Source: Micromonospora inaquosa (lineage in GTDB: Bacteria > Actinomycetota > Actinomycetes > Mycobacteriales > Micromonosporaceae). Taken from it: a stretch of 39,715 nucleotides of DNA. The position numbers and the translations under genes are program-made. Under the pieces are notes generated by a model. The model searched no databases, had not been told where the DNA came from, and was given only the letters and a program-made list of their open reading frames with translations. The DNA is taken from the NCBI RefSeq assembly GCF_003857055.1, contig NZ_QGSZ01000268.1, positions 1-39,715 on the forward strand, in the 5' to 3' direction. Positions 31,155 through 39,715 of this stretch are shown here, in pieces; within the stretch, counting starts at the first letter, position 1, and the number at the start of each line of letters is the position of its first letter.

Positions 31155-32696
31155 ATGAGAATTGCTGTCGTCGGTGCCGGATTCGCCGGTGTGAGCGCAG
31201 CGAAGGTGCTGCGGCAGAGCGGATTCGACGTCACAGTGTTCGAACGGGCGCCCGACGTCGGTGGGGTGTGGAGTCGTACCCGTCGTTACCCTGGCCTGCA
31301 CACCCAGAACAACAAGGGCACCTACCACCTCTCCGACCTGCCGATGCCCGCCGACTACCCGCAGTGGCCGTCCGGCGAGCAGGTTCAGCGGTACCTGGAG
31401 ACGTACGTGGAGAGGTTCGGGCTGGGCAGCGCGCTGCGCCTGTCCACGGAGGTCGCCTCCGCCGAACTCGTCAACGACGAGACGGGTTGGCTGGTCGCGT
31501 CACGGCCGGCGGGCGCCCAGGACCCGTTGACGGTGGAACGGTACGACCACCTGATCGTCGCCAACGGCATCTTCTCCGACCCCCTCGTCCCGTCCTTCGA
31601 CGGGCACGCGAGCTTCGCCGCCGCCGGCGGGCGCGTACTGGCGACCGGGGAGTTCCACGACATCGAGGCGGCCCGAGGTAAGAACGTCCTCGTGGTCGGG
31701 TACGGCAAGTCGTCCTGCGACGTGGCGGTCCCGGTGAGCGAGGTCGCCGCCCAGACCCACGTGGTGGCTCGTGAGCTGCTCTGGAAGATGCCCCGCAAGC
31801 TCGGTGGTGCGCTCAACTACAAGTACCTGCTGCTCACCCGGATGGGTGAGGCCCTCTTCCGCTACCTGCGCCTGAAGGGTTTCGAGCGGTTCCTGCACGG
31901 CCCGGGGAACGGCCTGCGCCAGAGCATGGTCAACAGCGTCGGCTCGGTCGCGACCCGACAGTTCAACCTGCGCGAGTTGGGCCTCGTGCCCAACGGCAAC
32001 TTCGAGGACATCGCCCGTAGCACTGTCAGTCTCGGCACGGAGGGCTTCTTCGAGCGGGTCACCGACGGCCGCATCGCCGTGCACCGGGATCAGGTGATCA
32101 CCGAGTTGCTGGTCGACGGTGGCCGGCCCGCCGCCCGCCTGGCCGACGGCACGGTGCTCCCGGCCGACCTGGTGATCTGTGGCACCGGCTTCCGCCAGCA
32201 CGTGCCCTTCTTCGACGACGCCTTGCACGCCCGACTCCAGGACGATGCCGGCAACTTCATGCTCTACCGGCAGATCCTGCCGATCGGCGTGCCGCGGCTG
32301 ACGTTCGCCGGCTACAACTCGTCGTTCTTCAGCTCGCTCAGCGCGGAGATGGCGGCGGTCTGGACGGCCGCGTACCTGCGAGGCGGGATCACCCTGCCAG
32401 CCGAGGCCCGGATGCGCGACGAGGTGTGCTCCCGGCTGGCCTGGATGACGGCGCGCACCAACGGGCGGCACGCTCGTGGCACCAACATCATCCCGTTCTC
32501 GATGCACAACATCGACGAGGTGCTCGACGAGCTGGGGCTCAACCTCGGCCCGCTGACCCGGGCCCGGCAGTGGCTGCTTCCCGTCGACCCGAGCTCGTAC
32601 CGCAGGGTGACGGCAGAGATGATCCGGCGTACCGCCGACCCGGTATCCGCCATCAGCGGTGACGGCCCGATAAAGGCGGATAAAGTGCGCAGATAG
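31155..32696 (+). CDS. FAD-dependent monooxygenase (FMO / Baeyer-Villiger-like)
   Basis: 513 residues; GGAGGAG just before ATG 31155. FAD-binding GAGFAGVSAAKVL at residues ~7-20, GGVWSRTRRYPGLHTQNN, an FMO-like motif (ATGEFHDIE), a second dinucleotide site VVGYGKSSCDVA for NADPH, and the ATG-type motif VICGTGF late in the chain. It should oxygenate a small organic substrate using NADPH and O2. The BVMO fingerprint FxGxxxHxxxWP is not intact (EFHDIEA), which argues for an N/S-oxidising or other FMO. Divergent from an AraC regulator. Confidence 0.9.
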   Translation: MRIAVVGAGFAGVSAAKVLRQSGFDVTVFERAPDVGGVWSRTRRYPGLHTQNNKGTYHLSDLPMPADYPQWPSGEQVQRYLETYVERFGLGSALRLSTEVASAELVNDETGWLVASRPAGAQDPLTVERYDHLIVANGIFSDPLVPSFDGHASFAAAGGRVLATGEFHDIEAARGKNVLVVGYGKSSCDVAVPVSEVAAQTHVVARELLWKMPRKLGGALNYKYLLLTRMGEALFRYLRLKGFERFLHGPGNGLRQSMVNSVGSVATRQFNLRELGLVPNGNFEDIARSTVSLGTEGFFERVTDGRIAVHRDQVITELLVDGGRPAARLADGTVLPADLVICGTGFRQHVPFFDDALHARLQDDAGNFMLYRQILPIGVPRLTFAGYNSSFFSSLSAEMAAVWTAAYLRGGITLPAEARMRDEVCSRLAWMTARTNGRHARGTNIIPFSMHNIDEVLDELGLNLGPLTRARQWLLPVDPSSYRRVTAEMIRRTADPVSAISGDGPIKADKVRR

Positions 32697-32811
32697 GGGA
32701 TCAGACGGGACCGGTCGATGAGGAGGCCCGGGGACGATGGCAACGAAACGGGGTCAGCACCGTGGTGCGCTCGTGCCAGCGGCCCTGGCCGGCTGAGCGG
32801 TCCCGCCGTCC

Positions 32812-34011
32812 GTGCTGAGGCGCGCCGAGTTCTTCCGTGGGCTCGGGGACAGCAAGAGCCCACCCTCGGCGACCGTCCTGGAACTGCTGTTCGACATCGT
32901 CTACGTCTTCGCGCTCGCCCGCCTCGCCGGGCGGGTCGCGGACGACCTGACCATCGTCCGGCACACGCTGCTCTCCGAGGCGGGCCAGACCGTCCTGTTC
33001 TTCACGGCGATGTGGATGATCTGGTCGCTCACCGCCCTGCTGGCGAGCACCTACGACCCCCGGCGCCCCGATCTGCAGGTCATCCTGCTGGCGACGATGT
33101 TCGGCACGCTGGTGCTGGCGGTCACGTTGCCGCAGGCCTTCGGCCAACGCGGCGTCGTCTTCGCCTGCGCCTACGTCGTCATCCAGGTCGGCCGGCCGCT
33201 GTTCCTGTCGTTCGCCCTGCGCGGCCACCGGGTGCACGTGTTCGCGCTCCGGGTGCTGACCTGGCACCTGGCCACCGGTGTGCTCTGGATCAGTGGCGGC
33301 ATCAGTGGCGGTCTCGGTCGAGGCATCTTCTGGACCATCGCGCTCGCCATCGAGGTGATCGGCGCCGCCACCACCTACCCCCTGCCCCGCATGGGCCCGA
33401 GACAGATCGACCGCCTGGGGGTCACCGTCTCGCAGGAGCATCTCGCCGAGCGGTACAACCAGTTCTTCATGATCGCTCTTGCCGAGGTGGTGCTCGAATC
33501 CGGCGCCGCGGTCAGCTTCCCGGGCTTCACGACCGAGGGAACCGTCACCCTCGTCGCCTCGTTCGTGACGGTCGTCTCGTTCTGGCGGATGTACTTCTAC
33601 CACGTCAGGTCCGGCCATGCGGCGAGCCCGAGCGGGGAGGGGATCCAGCTGTCGCGGTGGGCGAGCTACAGCCTGCTGTTGATCGTCGGCGGCATCATCT
33701 GCACCGCGGCCGGCTTCGGGCAGGTCATCGAGGATCCGCACCCGCCGATCGACTGGGCTCTGGTGGCCATCATCTTCGGCGGCCCGGTGCTGTTCCTGAT
33801 CGGGCGGACCACCCTGGAGCAGGCGAGCCGATCCGCACCGCGATGTCGGGTGCTCTATCTCGGCGCGGTGGCACTGGCGGTGGCGGCCCCGGTGATGGTG
33901 CTGCTTCCACCGGTCGTGGTGGCGGCCGTCGCGGCGCTGATCCTGGCCGCCATCACCGTGTTCGACAGACGGGCCCACCGGCGTGGGTCGGAGTCCAACC
34001 CGACGCTGTGA
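32812..34011 (+). CDS. Low-temperature requirement A (LtrA)-like membrane protein
   Basis: 399 residues, GTG start; an in-frame stop lies 18 bp upstream, so this is the only start near. The ribosome site is weak. Typical LtrA beginning (ATVLELLFDIVYVFALARLA), then about ten to eleven transmembrane segments, WMIWSLTALLASTYDPRRPD, ERYNQFFMIALAEVVLESGA, FWRMYFYHVRSGHAASPSGE. LtrA was first linked to cold growth in Listeria; the molecular function remains unknown. It follows the FMO gene by 115 bp. Confidence 0.9.
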   Translation: MLRRAEFFRGLGDSKSPPSATVLELLFDIVYVFALARLAGRVADDLTIVRHTLLSEAGQTVLFFTAMWMIWSLTALLASTYDPRRPDLQVILLATMFGTLVLAVTLPQAFGQRGVVFACAYVVIQVGRPLFLSFALRGHRVHVFALRVLTWHLATGVLWISGGISGGLGRGIFWTIALAIEVIGAATTYPLPRMGPRQIDRLGVTVSQEHLAERYNQFFMIALAEVVLESGAAVSFPGFTTEGTVTLVASFVTVVSFWRMYFYHVRSGHAASPSGEGIQLSRWASYSLLLIVGGIICTAAGFGQVIEDPHPPIDWALVAIIFGGPVLFLIGRTTLEQASRSAPRCRVLYLGAVALAVAAPVMVLLPPVVVAAVAALILAAITVFDRRAHRRGSESNPTL

Positions 34012-34018
34012 CGATCCG

Positions 34019-34048
34019 TTGCGGGCCGGCGGCCACTGCGCGTATCCT
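34019..34048 (+). promoter_or_regulatory. Promoter of the acetyltransferase gene and its leader ORF
   Basis: TTGCGG (34019-34024) and TATCCT (34043-34048) are 18 bp apart. Transcription from about 34055 would give a ~115-nt leader before the acetyltransferase ATG that includes the upstream ORF. Confidence 0.5.
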
Positions 34049-34086
34049 CGTCGGGCACGCCGTCGAGCTGGAAGGAGGTCAGAACA

Positions 34087-34137
34087 ATGTCCGATGTTCT
34101 GCGCCCCCTCCGCGCTCCGGCGTCCGCGCGGATTTGA
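34087..34137 (+). CDS. 16-codon upstream ORF (leader peptide) of the acetyltransferase gene
   Basis: ATG with a very strong ribosome site (GGAAGGAGG, 34073-34081) and a 16-residue product MSDVLRPLRAPASARI. The ATG sits in the loop of AGAACA/TGTTCT (34081-34086/34095-34100). Codons 7-9 contain CCTCCG (34107-34112), exactly complementary to CGGAGG (34156-34161), the ribosome site of the acetyltransferase gene. Translation of the leader would therefore influence access to the downstream site. Confidence 0.5.
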   Translation: MSDVLRPLRAPASARI

Positions 34138-34169
34138 CCCGGGGCGCTCGCTTCCCGGAGGACCAACCC

Positions 34170-35066
34170 ATGACTGACCTGGTCATTCGCCCGCTCGTCG
34201 CGGGCGAGGAAAAGCTGTTCGACTCCATGCCCGATCCGCTGCCCCAACTGCGTCAGGTCGGGTACGCCGACGGGGTCGCCGGCGGCGGCTACCGGCCCGA
34301 GACCACCTGGGTCGCGCTGCGCGCCGGGCGGTTGGTGGGCCGGGCCGCCTGGCTCCTTCCACCGGGCGCCGTCGGTGCCCCCTGGCTGGACCGGTTCGAT
34401 CTGATCGCCGAGCCGGAGGTGGGCGCCGAGCTGCTGCGCGCCGCCCACGAGACGCTGGGCGGCCCCGGCCTGTACTACGCCGCGCTACCGGCGCACTGGC
34501 GGCGCCGGCCCGAGGTGCTGGCCGTGGTGCGGGCGCCCATGGCGGCCGCCCGGCTGGCCGGGCTGGTCGAGCGGGGGGAGCGGATCCGGTACTCCTGGAC
34601 GGGCACCCCCCTGCCGGCGTCCTCCGGGCGGTACGACTTCCGGCCGCCCGTCGACGTGGCGGAGATCAACGCACTGGTCGCCAGGATCGCCGAGCCGGAC
34701 GTGCTGACCGGCGTCGAGATCGCGCGGGTGGTCGGCGGCGTCGACCTCGCCACCGACCCGCTGGCCTGGTTGGGCGACAACATCGAGGAATGGCGCGTCG
34801 CCCTGGCGGCCGGCGACCCGGTCGGGCTGGTCGGCACAGCCGGCCAAGCCTGCTACCCCCTGCTCGCCTACCTCGGCCTCCTCGACGAGGCGGCCCGGCC
34901 CGAGTTGCTGGCCGAGGCGGTCCGGGTGCTGGCCGCCGGCGGTGCCCGGGAGGTCATCGCCGATGTGGAATCCCACCGGGTGGCGGTGCTGGCGGAGTTG
35001 GAGCGGACCGGCTTTCGGCAGTTGCGCTCCAGGGTCGCCTTCGCGCCACCGAACAGTCAGGAATAG
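34170..35066 (+). CDS. GNAT-like acetyltransferase
   Basis: 298 residues from ATG 34170 (CGGAGGA 8 bp upstream). Opens TDLVIRPLVAGEEKLFDSMP, typical for GNAT domains; the C-terminal part has a second GNAT-like pattern (VALAAGDPVGLVGTAGQACY, LLAEAVRVLAAGGAREVIAD, VAVLAELERTGFRQLRSRVA), ending with the conserved last strand. The acetyl-CoA loop (R/QxxGxG/A) is not obvious, so activity is uncertain. Preceded by a leader ORF that can sequester the ribosome site, which suggests inducible translation. Confidence 0.75.
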   Translation: MTDLVIRPLVAGEEKLFDSMPDPLPQLRQVGYADGVAGGGYRPETTWVALRAGRLVGRAAWLLPPGAVGAPWLDRFDLIAEPEVGAELLRAAHETLGGPGLYYAALPAHWRRRPEVLAVVRAPMAAARLAGLVERGERIRYSWTGTPLPASSGRYDFRPPVDVAEINALVARIAEPDVLTGVEIARVVGGVDLATDPLAWLGDNIEEWRVALAAGDPVGLVGTAGQACYPLLAYLGLLDEAARPELLAEAVRVLAAGGAREVIADVESHRVAVLAELERTGFRQLRSRVAFAPPNSQE

Positions 35067-35100
35067 GTGACCGGGTGCGCCCGGTCACCCGGGCGCACCC
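35066..35100. terminator. Two overlapping alternative hairpins after the acetyltransferase gene
   Basis: 35066-35075 pairs perfectly with 35080-35089 (10 bp, 4-nt loop). Alternatively 35073-35084 pairs perfectly with 35089-35100 (12 bp, 4-nt loop). The two cannot coexist. They begin at the last base of the stop codon and end 41 bp before the hydrolase ATG, so they could be a terminator or an attenuator for the hydrolase. Confidence 0.65.
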
Positions 35101-35141
35101 CCTCAGCCAGCGCCGACCCCGGCCGGTGTCAGCATCTGACC

Positions 35142-36110
35142 ATGCCGGAGATCATCGCGCTTCTCGTCGGCGGGTTTTCGCTGGTCGTGACGGCGGTCGC
35201 CGGGCTCTATCTCTGGCCTCTGGGCCGCCGTGGGCTACCTGTCGCGCCGGCCCGACCGCTCGACTTCGACACGGCCACCCGTGCCGCCGAGGCCACCATC
35301 GCCGCCGAGGCCGCCGATCCGCAGATCCGGCCGGAGTCGCGCAGCCGCCTGCTGAGCCACGGCTCCCGCACCGGCAGGGCCGTGCTGCTGCTGCACGGAT
35401 ACACCCTCGCGCCCGAGCAGTACGCGGGGCTGGCCGAAAAGTTCTTCGACAGTGGGTACAACGTCTGGATTCCCCGGGCTCCCCAGCACGGCACCGTCGA
35501 CCGGCGGGCCCACCACCGGGTCGAGGCCGGTGAGCTGACGACGTACGCCGCGCAGGGGTGGGCCGTCGCGGCGGCCCTGGGAGACGAGGTCGGCGTCGTC
35601 GGGATCTCCGGCGGTGCCGTGCTGGCCACCTGGCTGGCACAGGTGCCCGGCAACGTCGTACGGCATCTGTTGTTGCTGTCGCCGTTCTTCGGCCCGAACC
35701 CGCGACAGGCGCCGGCCTACGCGGTCAAACCGCTCATCGTCCTGTACGGGCGTCGCGTCCTGCGCGACCGCGTCACGTCGCGCGGCTATTCCCTCGCCGC
35801 CGTCACCCAGTACCTGACGATCGCCCGTAGCCTGCCGAAACCATCCCGGAGGACCGGCCTGCGGACCGCCGCGGTCGCGATCAGCCCGCTCGACGGCGTG
35901 GTGGACCTCCGGGCAGCGGTCGACGTGCCGCGCCGGATCGCCGACGCGAACGCGGTCCCGCTGCGGGTGTGCACCCTGCCAGCGGCGTTGGGCGTCGAAC
36001 ACAACACCCTCAACCTCGCCGCCCTCGGCGCTGACGGCGACGAGTGGCGCCGGCGGTACGTCGCGCTCTACGAGGGTGAGCCGGCGCCGTTGAACACCGC
36101 AGGGGCGTAG
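35142..36110 (+). CDS. Alpha/beta hydrolase with N-terminal membrane anchor
   Basis: 322 residues. One N-terminal hydrophobic segment (IIALLVGGFSLVVTAVAGLY, residues ~4-24), then an alpha/beta hydrolase fold: oxyanion-hole VLLLHGYTLAPEQY, nucleophile Ser in VVGISGGAVLATWL (GxSxG), and a possible His in GVEHNTLNLAAL near the C-terminus. Substrate unknown; similar actinobacterial proteins are named serine aminopeptidase or carboxylesterase-like. No clear ribosome site; CAGCAT ends 6 nt before the ATG, so it may be leaderless. The last 43 bp overlap the convergent aldo/keto reductase gene. Confidence 0.85.
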   Translation: MPEIIALLVGGFSLVVTAVAGLYLWPLGRRGLPVAPARPLDFDTATRAAEATIAAEAADPQIRPESRSRLLSHGSRTGRAVLLLHGYTLAPEQYAGLAEKFFDSGYNVWIPRAPQHGTVDRRAHHRVEAGELTTYAAQGWAVAAALGDEVGVVGISGGAVLATWLAQVPGNVVRHLLLLSPFFGPNPRQAPAYAVKPLIVLYGRRVLRDRVTSRGYSLAAVTQYLTIARSLPKPSRRTGLRTAAVAISPLDGVVDLRAAVDVPRRIADANAVPLRVCTLPAALGVEHNTLNLAALGADGDEWRRRYVALYEGEPAPLNTAGA

Positions 36111-37168
36111 CCGGCGGGCTTGTCGCCGACGCCGAGGCCGGGGCTCACCACCCAGGACTGGTACTGCGGGGTGAACATGCCGTAGAGCAGCGGGACCCTC
36201 GGGGCGCTCGCCTCGTCGAGCCGGCGGCGGGCGTCGGCCGGGATCTCGAAGTCGAGCGCACCGAGGTTGCTGGTGAGCTGTTCGGGGCTGCTCGCCCCGA
36301 TGACCACCGACCCGACGGCGGGCTGGGTGGCCACCCAGTTGATCGCCACCTGCGCCATGCTGCGCCCGAGATCGGCGGCCACGCTCTCCAACGCCTCGAT
36401 CACCTGCCAGTCGCTCGGGCTGATCTCCCGACCCGCTGCGTCGGGGTTCGTCAGGCGGCCGGTCCCGGTCATGCCCTCGCCGGTCCGCCGGTACTTGCCG
36501 CTGAGCAGCCCTCCACCGATCGGGCTCCAGGCGGTGAGCCCCATGCCCAGGGTCTGGGCCATCGTCACGTGCTCCGCCTCGATGTCCCGGGCGACCAGCG
36601 AGTACGGCAGTTGCACATTGATCATCGGGGTCAGCCCGTGCGCCTCGGCGTAGCTCTGCGCCCGAGCCGCGTACCAGGCCGGTACGTCGGACAACCCGGC
36701 GTACCGGATCTTGCCGGAGCGCACCAGGTCGTCGAGGGTGTGCACGACCTCCTCGACCGGGGTGATCCGGTCCCAGGTGTGCAGCAGGTACAGGTCGATG
36801 TAGTCGGTGCCGAGCCGGCGCAGCGACGCCTCCAGGGCCCGCATGATGTGCTTGCGACCGTTGCCGCTGGCGTTCGGGTCGGACGGGTCGACGGTGTTGG
36901 TGGCCTTGCTGGTGAGCACGAGTCGCTCGCGTACACCGGCCCGGTCGATCAGGCGGCCGAGGATCTTCTCGCTCTCGCCTGCGGTGTAGAAGTCCGCCGT
37001 GTCGATGAAGTTCCCGCCCGACTCCAGGTACTGCCGGAAGATCGGCTCGGCCTCATCCTCGGTCTTGCCGTACGCGGCGTGGAACCCGTCGACGCCGAAG
37101 TTCATGGTGCCCAGCGCCAGCCGGCTCACCCGTAGACCGGACCGTCCGAGCAGGTAGTAGTGGTTCAT
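36068..37168 (-). CDS. Aldo/keto reductase
   Basis: 366 residues from ATG 37168 (GGAGGA 7 bp upstream). TIM-barrel AKR with the catalytic tetrad visible: Asp in FIDTADFYTAGESE, Tyr in the same motif, Lys in LVLTSKATN, His in YLLHTWD. NADPH-site segments WSPIGGGLLSGKY and GSVVIGASSPEQL are present. It reduces aldehydes or ketones with NADPH; a detoxification role is suggested by the divergent TetR regulator. The C-terminal ~15 codons overlap the end of the convergent hydrolase gene, so each 3' end is coding on both strands. Confidence 0.93.
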   Translation of the reverse strand: MNHYYLLGRSGLRVSRLALGTMNFGVDGFHAAYGKTEDEAEPIFRQYLESGGNFIDTADFYTAGESEKILGRLIDRAGVRERLVLTSKATNTVDPSDPNASGNGRKHIMRALEASLRRLGTDYIDLYLLHTWDRITPVEEVVHTLDDLVRSGKIRYAGLSDVPAWYAARAQSYAEAHGLTPMINVQLPYSLVARDIEAEHVTMAQTLGMGLTAWSPIGGGLLSGKYRRTGEGMTGTGRLTNPDAAGREISPSDWQVIEALESVAADLGRSMAQVAINWVATQPAVGSVVIGASSPEQLTSNLGALDFEIPADARRRLDEASAPRVPLLYGMFTPQYQSWVVSPGLGVGDKPAGYAPAVFNGAGSPS

Positions 37169-37238
37169 CGTGGTGTCCTCCCGATAGTGGTGTCGGCCCG
37201 CTGCGGACCGCGCGTTCCAGACCTTTGCTCGGCAAAAA

Positions 37239-37254
37239 TGGACCTGCAAGTCCA
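37239..37254. promoter_or_regulatory. TetR-type operator in the divergent promoter region
   Basis: TGGACCTGCAAGTCCA is palindromic at 14 of 16 positions and flanked by A-rich runs (AAAAA on both sides). It lies between the divergent AKR and TetR genes, 48 bp before the TetR ATG, where binding would repress both. Confidence 0.7.
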
Positions 37255-37301
37255 AAAATCGAGGTAGGGTCGGACCCCGCAGGTCCCGACCAGGAGGTCC
37301 C

Positions 37302-37913
37302 ATGACACGGGCGTTGACCCGCAAGGGCGAGGCGACCCGAGCGCGGATCGTCGCCGGCGCGGCGGCCGAGATCCGTGAGCGCGGCGTCGACGAGGTGCGC
37401 CTCGAGGATGTGATGGCCCGCACCGGCACCAGCAAGGGCCAGCTTTTCCACTACTTCCCCGACGGGAAGGATGGTCTGCTGCTCGCGGTGGCCCAGCACG
37501 AGGCGGACCAGGTGCTCATCGACCAGGAGCCGATGCTCAGCAACCTGACGTCCTGGCCGGCCTGGCTCGCCTGGCGCGACCGACTGATCGAGCGATACCT
37601 CGCGCAGGGGGTGAAGTGCCCCCTCAACGGTCTGCTCGGCCAGACCGGCCGACGGGCGCCCGGCGCGCAGGCGATTGTGACCGGGCTCATGTGGCGCTGG
37701 CAGAAGGCGATCACCGACGGCATCCGACACATGCAGTCGACCGGCGACATCGCCGCGGACGTTGACGCCGACCGGGCCGCCGCGGCACTGCTCGCCGGTA
37801 TCCAGGGCGGTGTGCTGCTGCTGCTCTCCACCGGAAAGATCGACCACCTCGAAGCCGTCCTCGACCTCACCATCGACTCGCTGCGCGCAGGTGCCCGGAC
37901 GGGCGGGAGCTGA
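37302..37913 (+). CDS. TetR-family transcriptional regulator
   Basis: 203 residues; AGGAGG 5 bp before the ATG. N-terminal TetR helix-turn-helix (RARIVAGAAAEIRERGVDEV, LEDVMARTGTSKGQLFHYFP, GKDGLLLAV) and a C-terminal ligand domain of the TetR_C type (~80-200) including CPLNGLLGQTGRRAPGAQAI and AGIQGGVLLLLSTG. It likely represses itself and the divergent aldo/keto reductase by binding 37239-37254, and is released by a small toxic ligand. Confidence 0.93.
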   Translation: MTRALTRKGEATRARIVAGAAAEIRERGVDEVRLEDVMARTGTSKGQLFHYFPDGKDGLLLAVAQHEADQVLIDQEPMLSNLTSWPAWLAWRDRLIERYLAQGVKCPLNGLLGQTGRRAPGAQAIVTGLMWRWQKAITDGIRHMQSTGDIAADVDADRAAAALLAGIQGGVLLLLSTGKIDHLEAVLDLTIDSLRAGARTGGS

Positions 37914-37935
37914 GCCGACCCCAGCGACGGCCGGG

Positions 37936-37941
37936 TATCCT
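37936..37941 (+). promoter_or_regulatory. -10 element before the ABC-F leader
   Basis: TATCCT, identical to the -10 of the other leader-ORF transcript at 34043. No convincing -35 hexamer is seen upstream. Transcription would start near 37948, giving a leader of about 178 nt. Confidence 0.4.
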
Positions 37942-37972
37942 TGCGCCCGAGTTGCCGGAGATCGGAGCAGGC

Positions 37973-38002
37973 GTGGCAGGTGACGACGACATCTCCGGGT
38001 GA
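37973..38002 (+). CDS. 9-codon upstream ORF in the ABC-F leader
   Basis: GTG with GGAG 5 nt upstream encodes MAGDDDISG. Its stop codon (38000-38002) lies inside the first hairpin of the leader (37995-38010), so a ribosome on this ORF would disrupt that stem. The arrangement resembles ribosome-mediated attenuators of antibiotic-inducible ABC-F genes. Confidence 0.45.
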   Translation: MAGDDDISG

Positions 38003-38102
38003 GCACCCGGACCGGCCGCCGACGGGCGCGTGATCGCGCCACCGTCGTCGCGGCCCTCGTCGTCGTGCCCTGCTCCCGCCGGGGTGCCCGTGTGCGCCCC
38101 GG
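37995..38102 (+). promoter_or_regulatory. Attenuator-like series of hairpins before the ABC-F gene
   Basis: Three stems: CCGGGTG/CACCCGG (37995-38001/38004-38010), GGCGCG/CGCGCC (38025-38030/38035-38040), and a 9-bp stem CCGGGGTGC/GCGCCCCGG with one G-T pair (38079-38087/38094-38102), which is terminator-like and ends 23 bp before the ATG. The stop codon of the leader ORF sits in the first stem. The region shows no other gene. Confidence 0.5.
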
Positions 38103-38125
38103 ATCGTCGTTCTCCGAGGTTCCCC

Positions 38126-39715
<1,590 letters not shown>

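Noticed and set aside
31155..32696. Classical Baeyer-Villiger monooxygenase
   Set aside because: The FxGxxxHxxxWP fingerprint is not intact, so only the broader flavin monooxygenase class is claimed.
32718..34169. N-terminal extension of the acetyltransferase frame across the LtrA gene
   Set aside because: This portion is an out-of-frame shadow of the LtrA gene; the real start is ATG 34170 with its own ribosome site.

Overview
The window is about 40 kb of very GC-rich chromosomal DNA. Base composition, codon use, domain mix (XRE/DUF397 pair, CBM13 and CBM2 secreted enzymes, F420-type PPOX protein, EACC1) and high-GC promoters point to a filamentous actinomycete, most likely Micromonosporaceae (Micromonospora-like). 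I see no rRNA, tRNA, CRISPR array, transposase or phage gene.

Layout. 1-1300: secreted GH46 chitosanase with an N-terminal ricin-type lectin. 1564-3660: ECF sigma factor, a membrane protein in the anti-sigma position, and a lipoprotein sharing that protein's outer domain. 3707-9838: a xylo-oligosaccharide-type locus, with a GH43 xylosidase divergent from a sugar ABC importer (binding lipoprotein, two permeases) and its LacI regulator. 9845-10552: YdcF/SanA-like protein. 10553-11227: gene-poor stretch with an orphan LacI-type palindrome and a 24-bp-stem hairpin. 11228-15428: CE1-type esterase with CBM13, a small membrane protein, and a clan GH-A hydrolase with Fn3 and CBM2. 15479-18516: secreted zincin with a VWD domain and a damaged-looking 5' end, then a small secreted protein. 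18727-18777: a perfect 51-bp palindrome between divergent gene starts. 18952-22807: XRE/DUF397 pair and an M14 carboxypeptidase. 22974-25756: orphan EACC1 protein, GH18 chitinase, BASS transporter. 25817-28629: PPOX protein, an internally deleted PPOX pseudogene, two VOC proteins that look leaderless, and an NAD-dependent epimerase. 28631-32696: membrane-anchored GH128-type glucanase, AraC regulator, FAD monooxygenase. 32812-36110: LtrA-like protein, acetyltransferase-like protein behind a leader ORF, alpha/beta hydrolase. 36068-37913: aldo/keto reductase divergent from a TetR regulator. 37936-39715: ABC-F ATPase with an attenuator-like leader, cut by the window end.

Functionally the left 30 kb is dominated by secreted polysaccharide and protein degradation (chitosan, xylan, acetyl or feruloyl esters, chitin, beta-1,3-glucan, peptides), each enzyme with its own promoter and several with LacI- or ROK-like palindromes nearby. 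The right 10 kb is detoxification and resistance style (VOC proteins, FMO, AKR/TetR, ABC-F). The most unusual items are the 51-bp palindrome, the orphan EACC1 protein, the fossil PPOX gene, two upstream-ORF leaders (34.1 and 38.0 kb), the zincin-VWD protein with a fossil gene piece at its 5' end, and the sigma-linked pair of related outer domains. Functional assignments rest on motif recognition only; no database search was possible.
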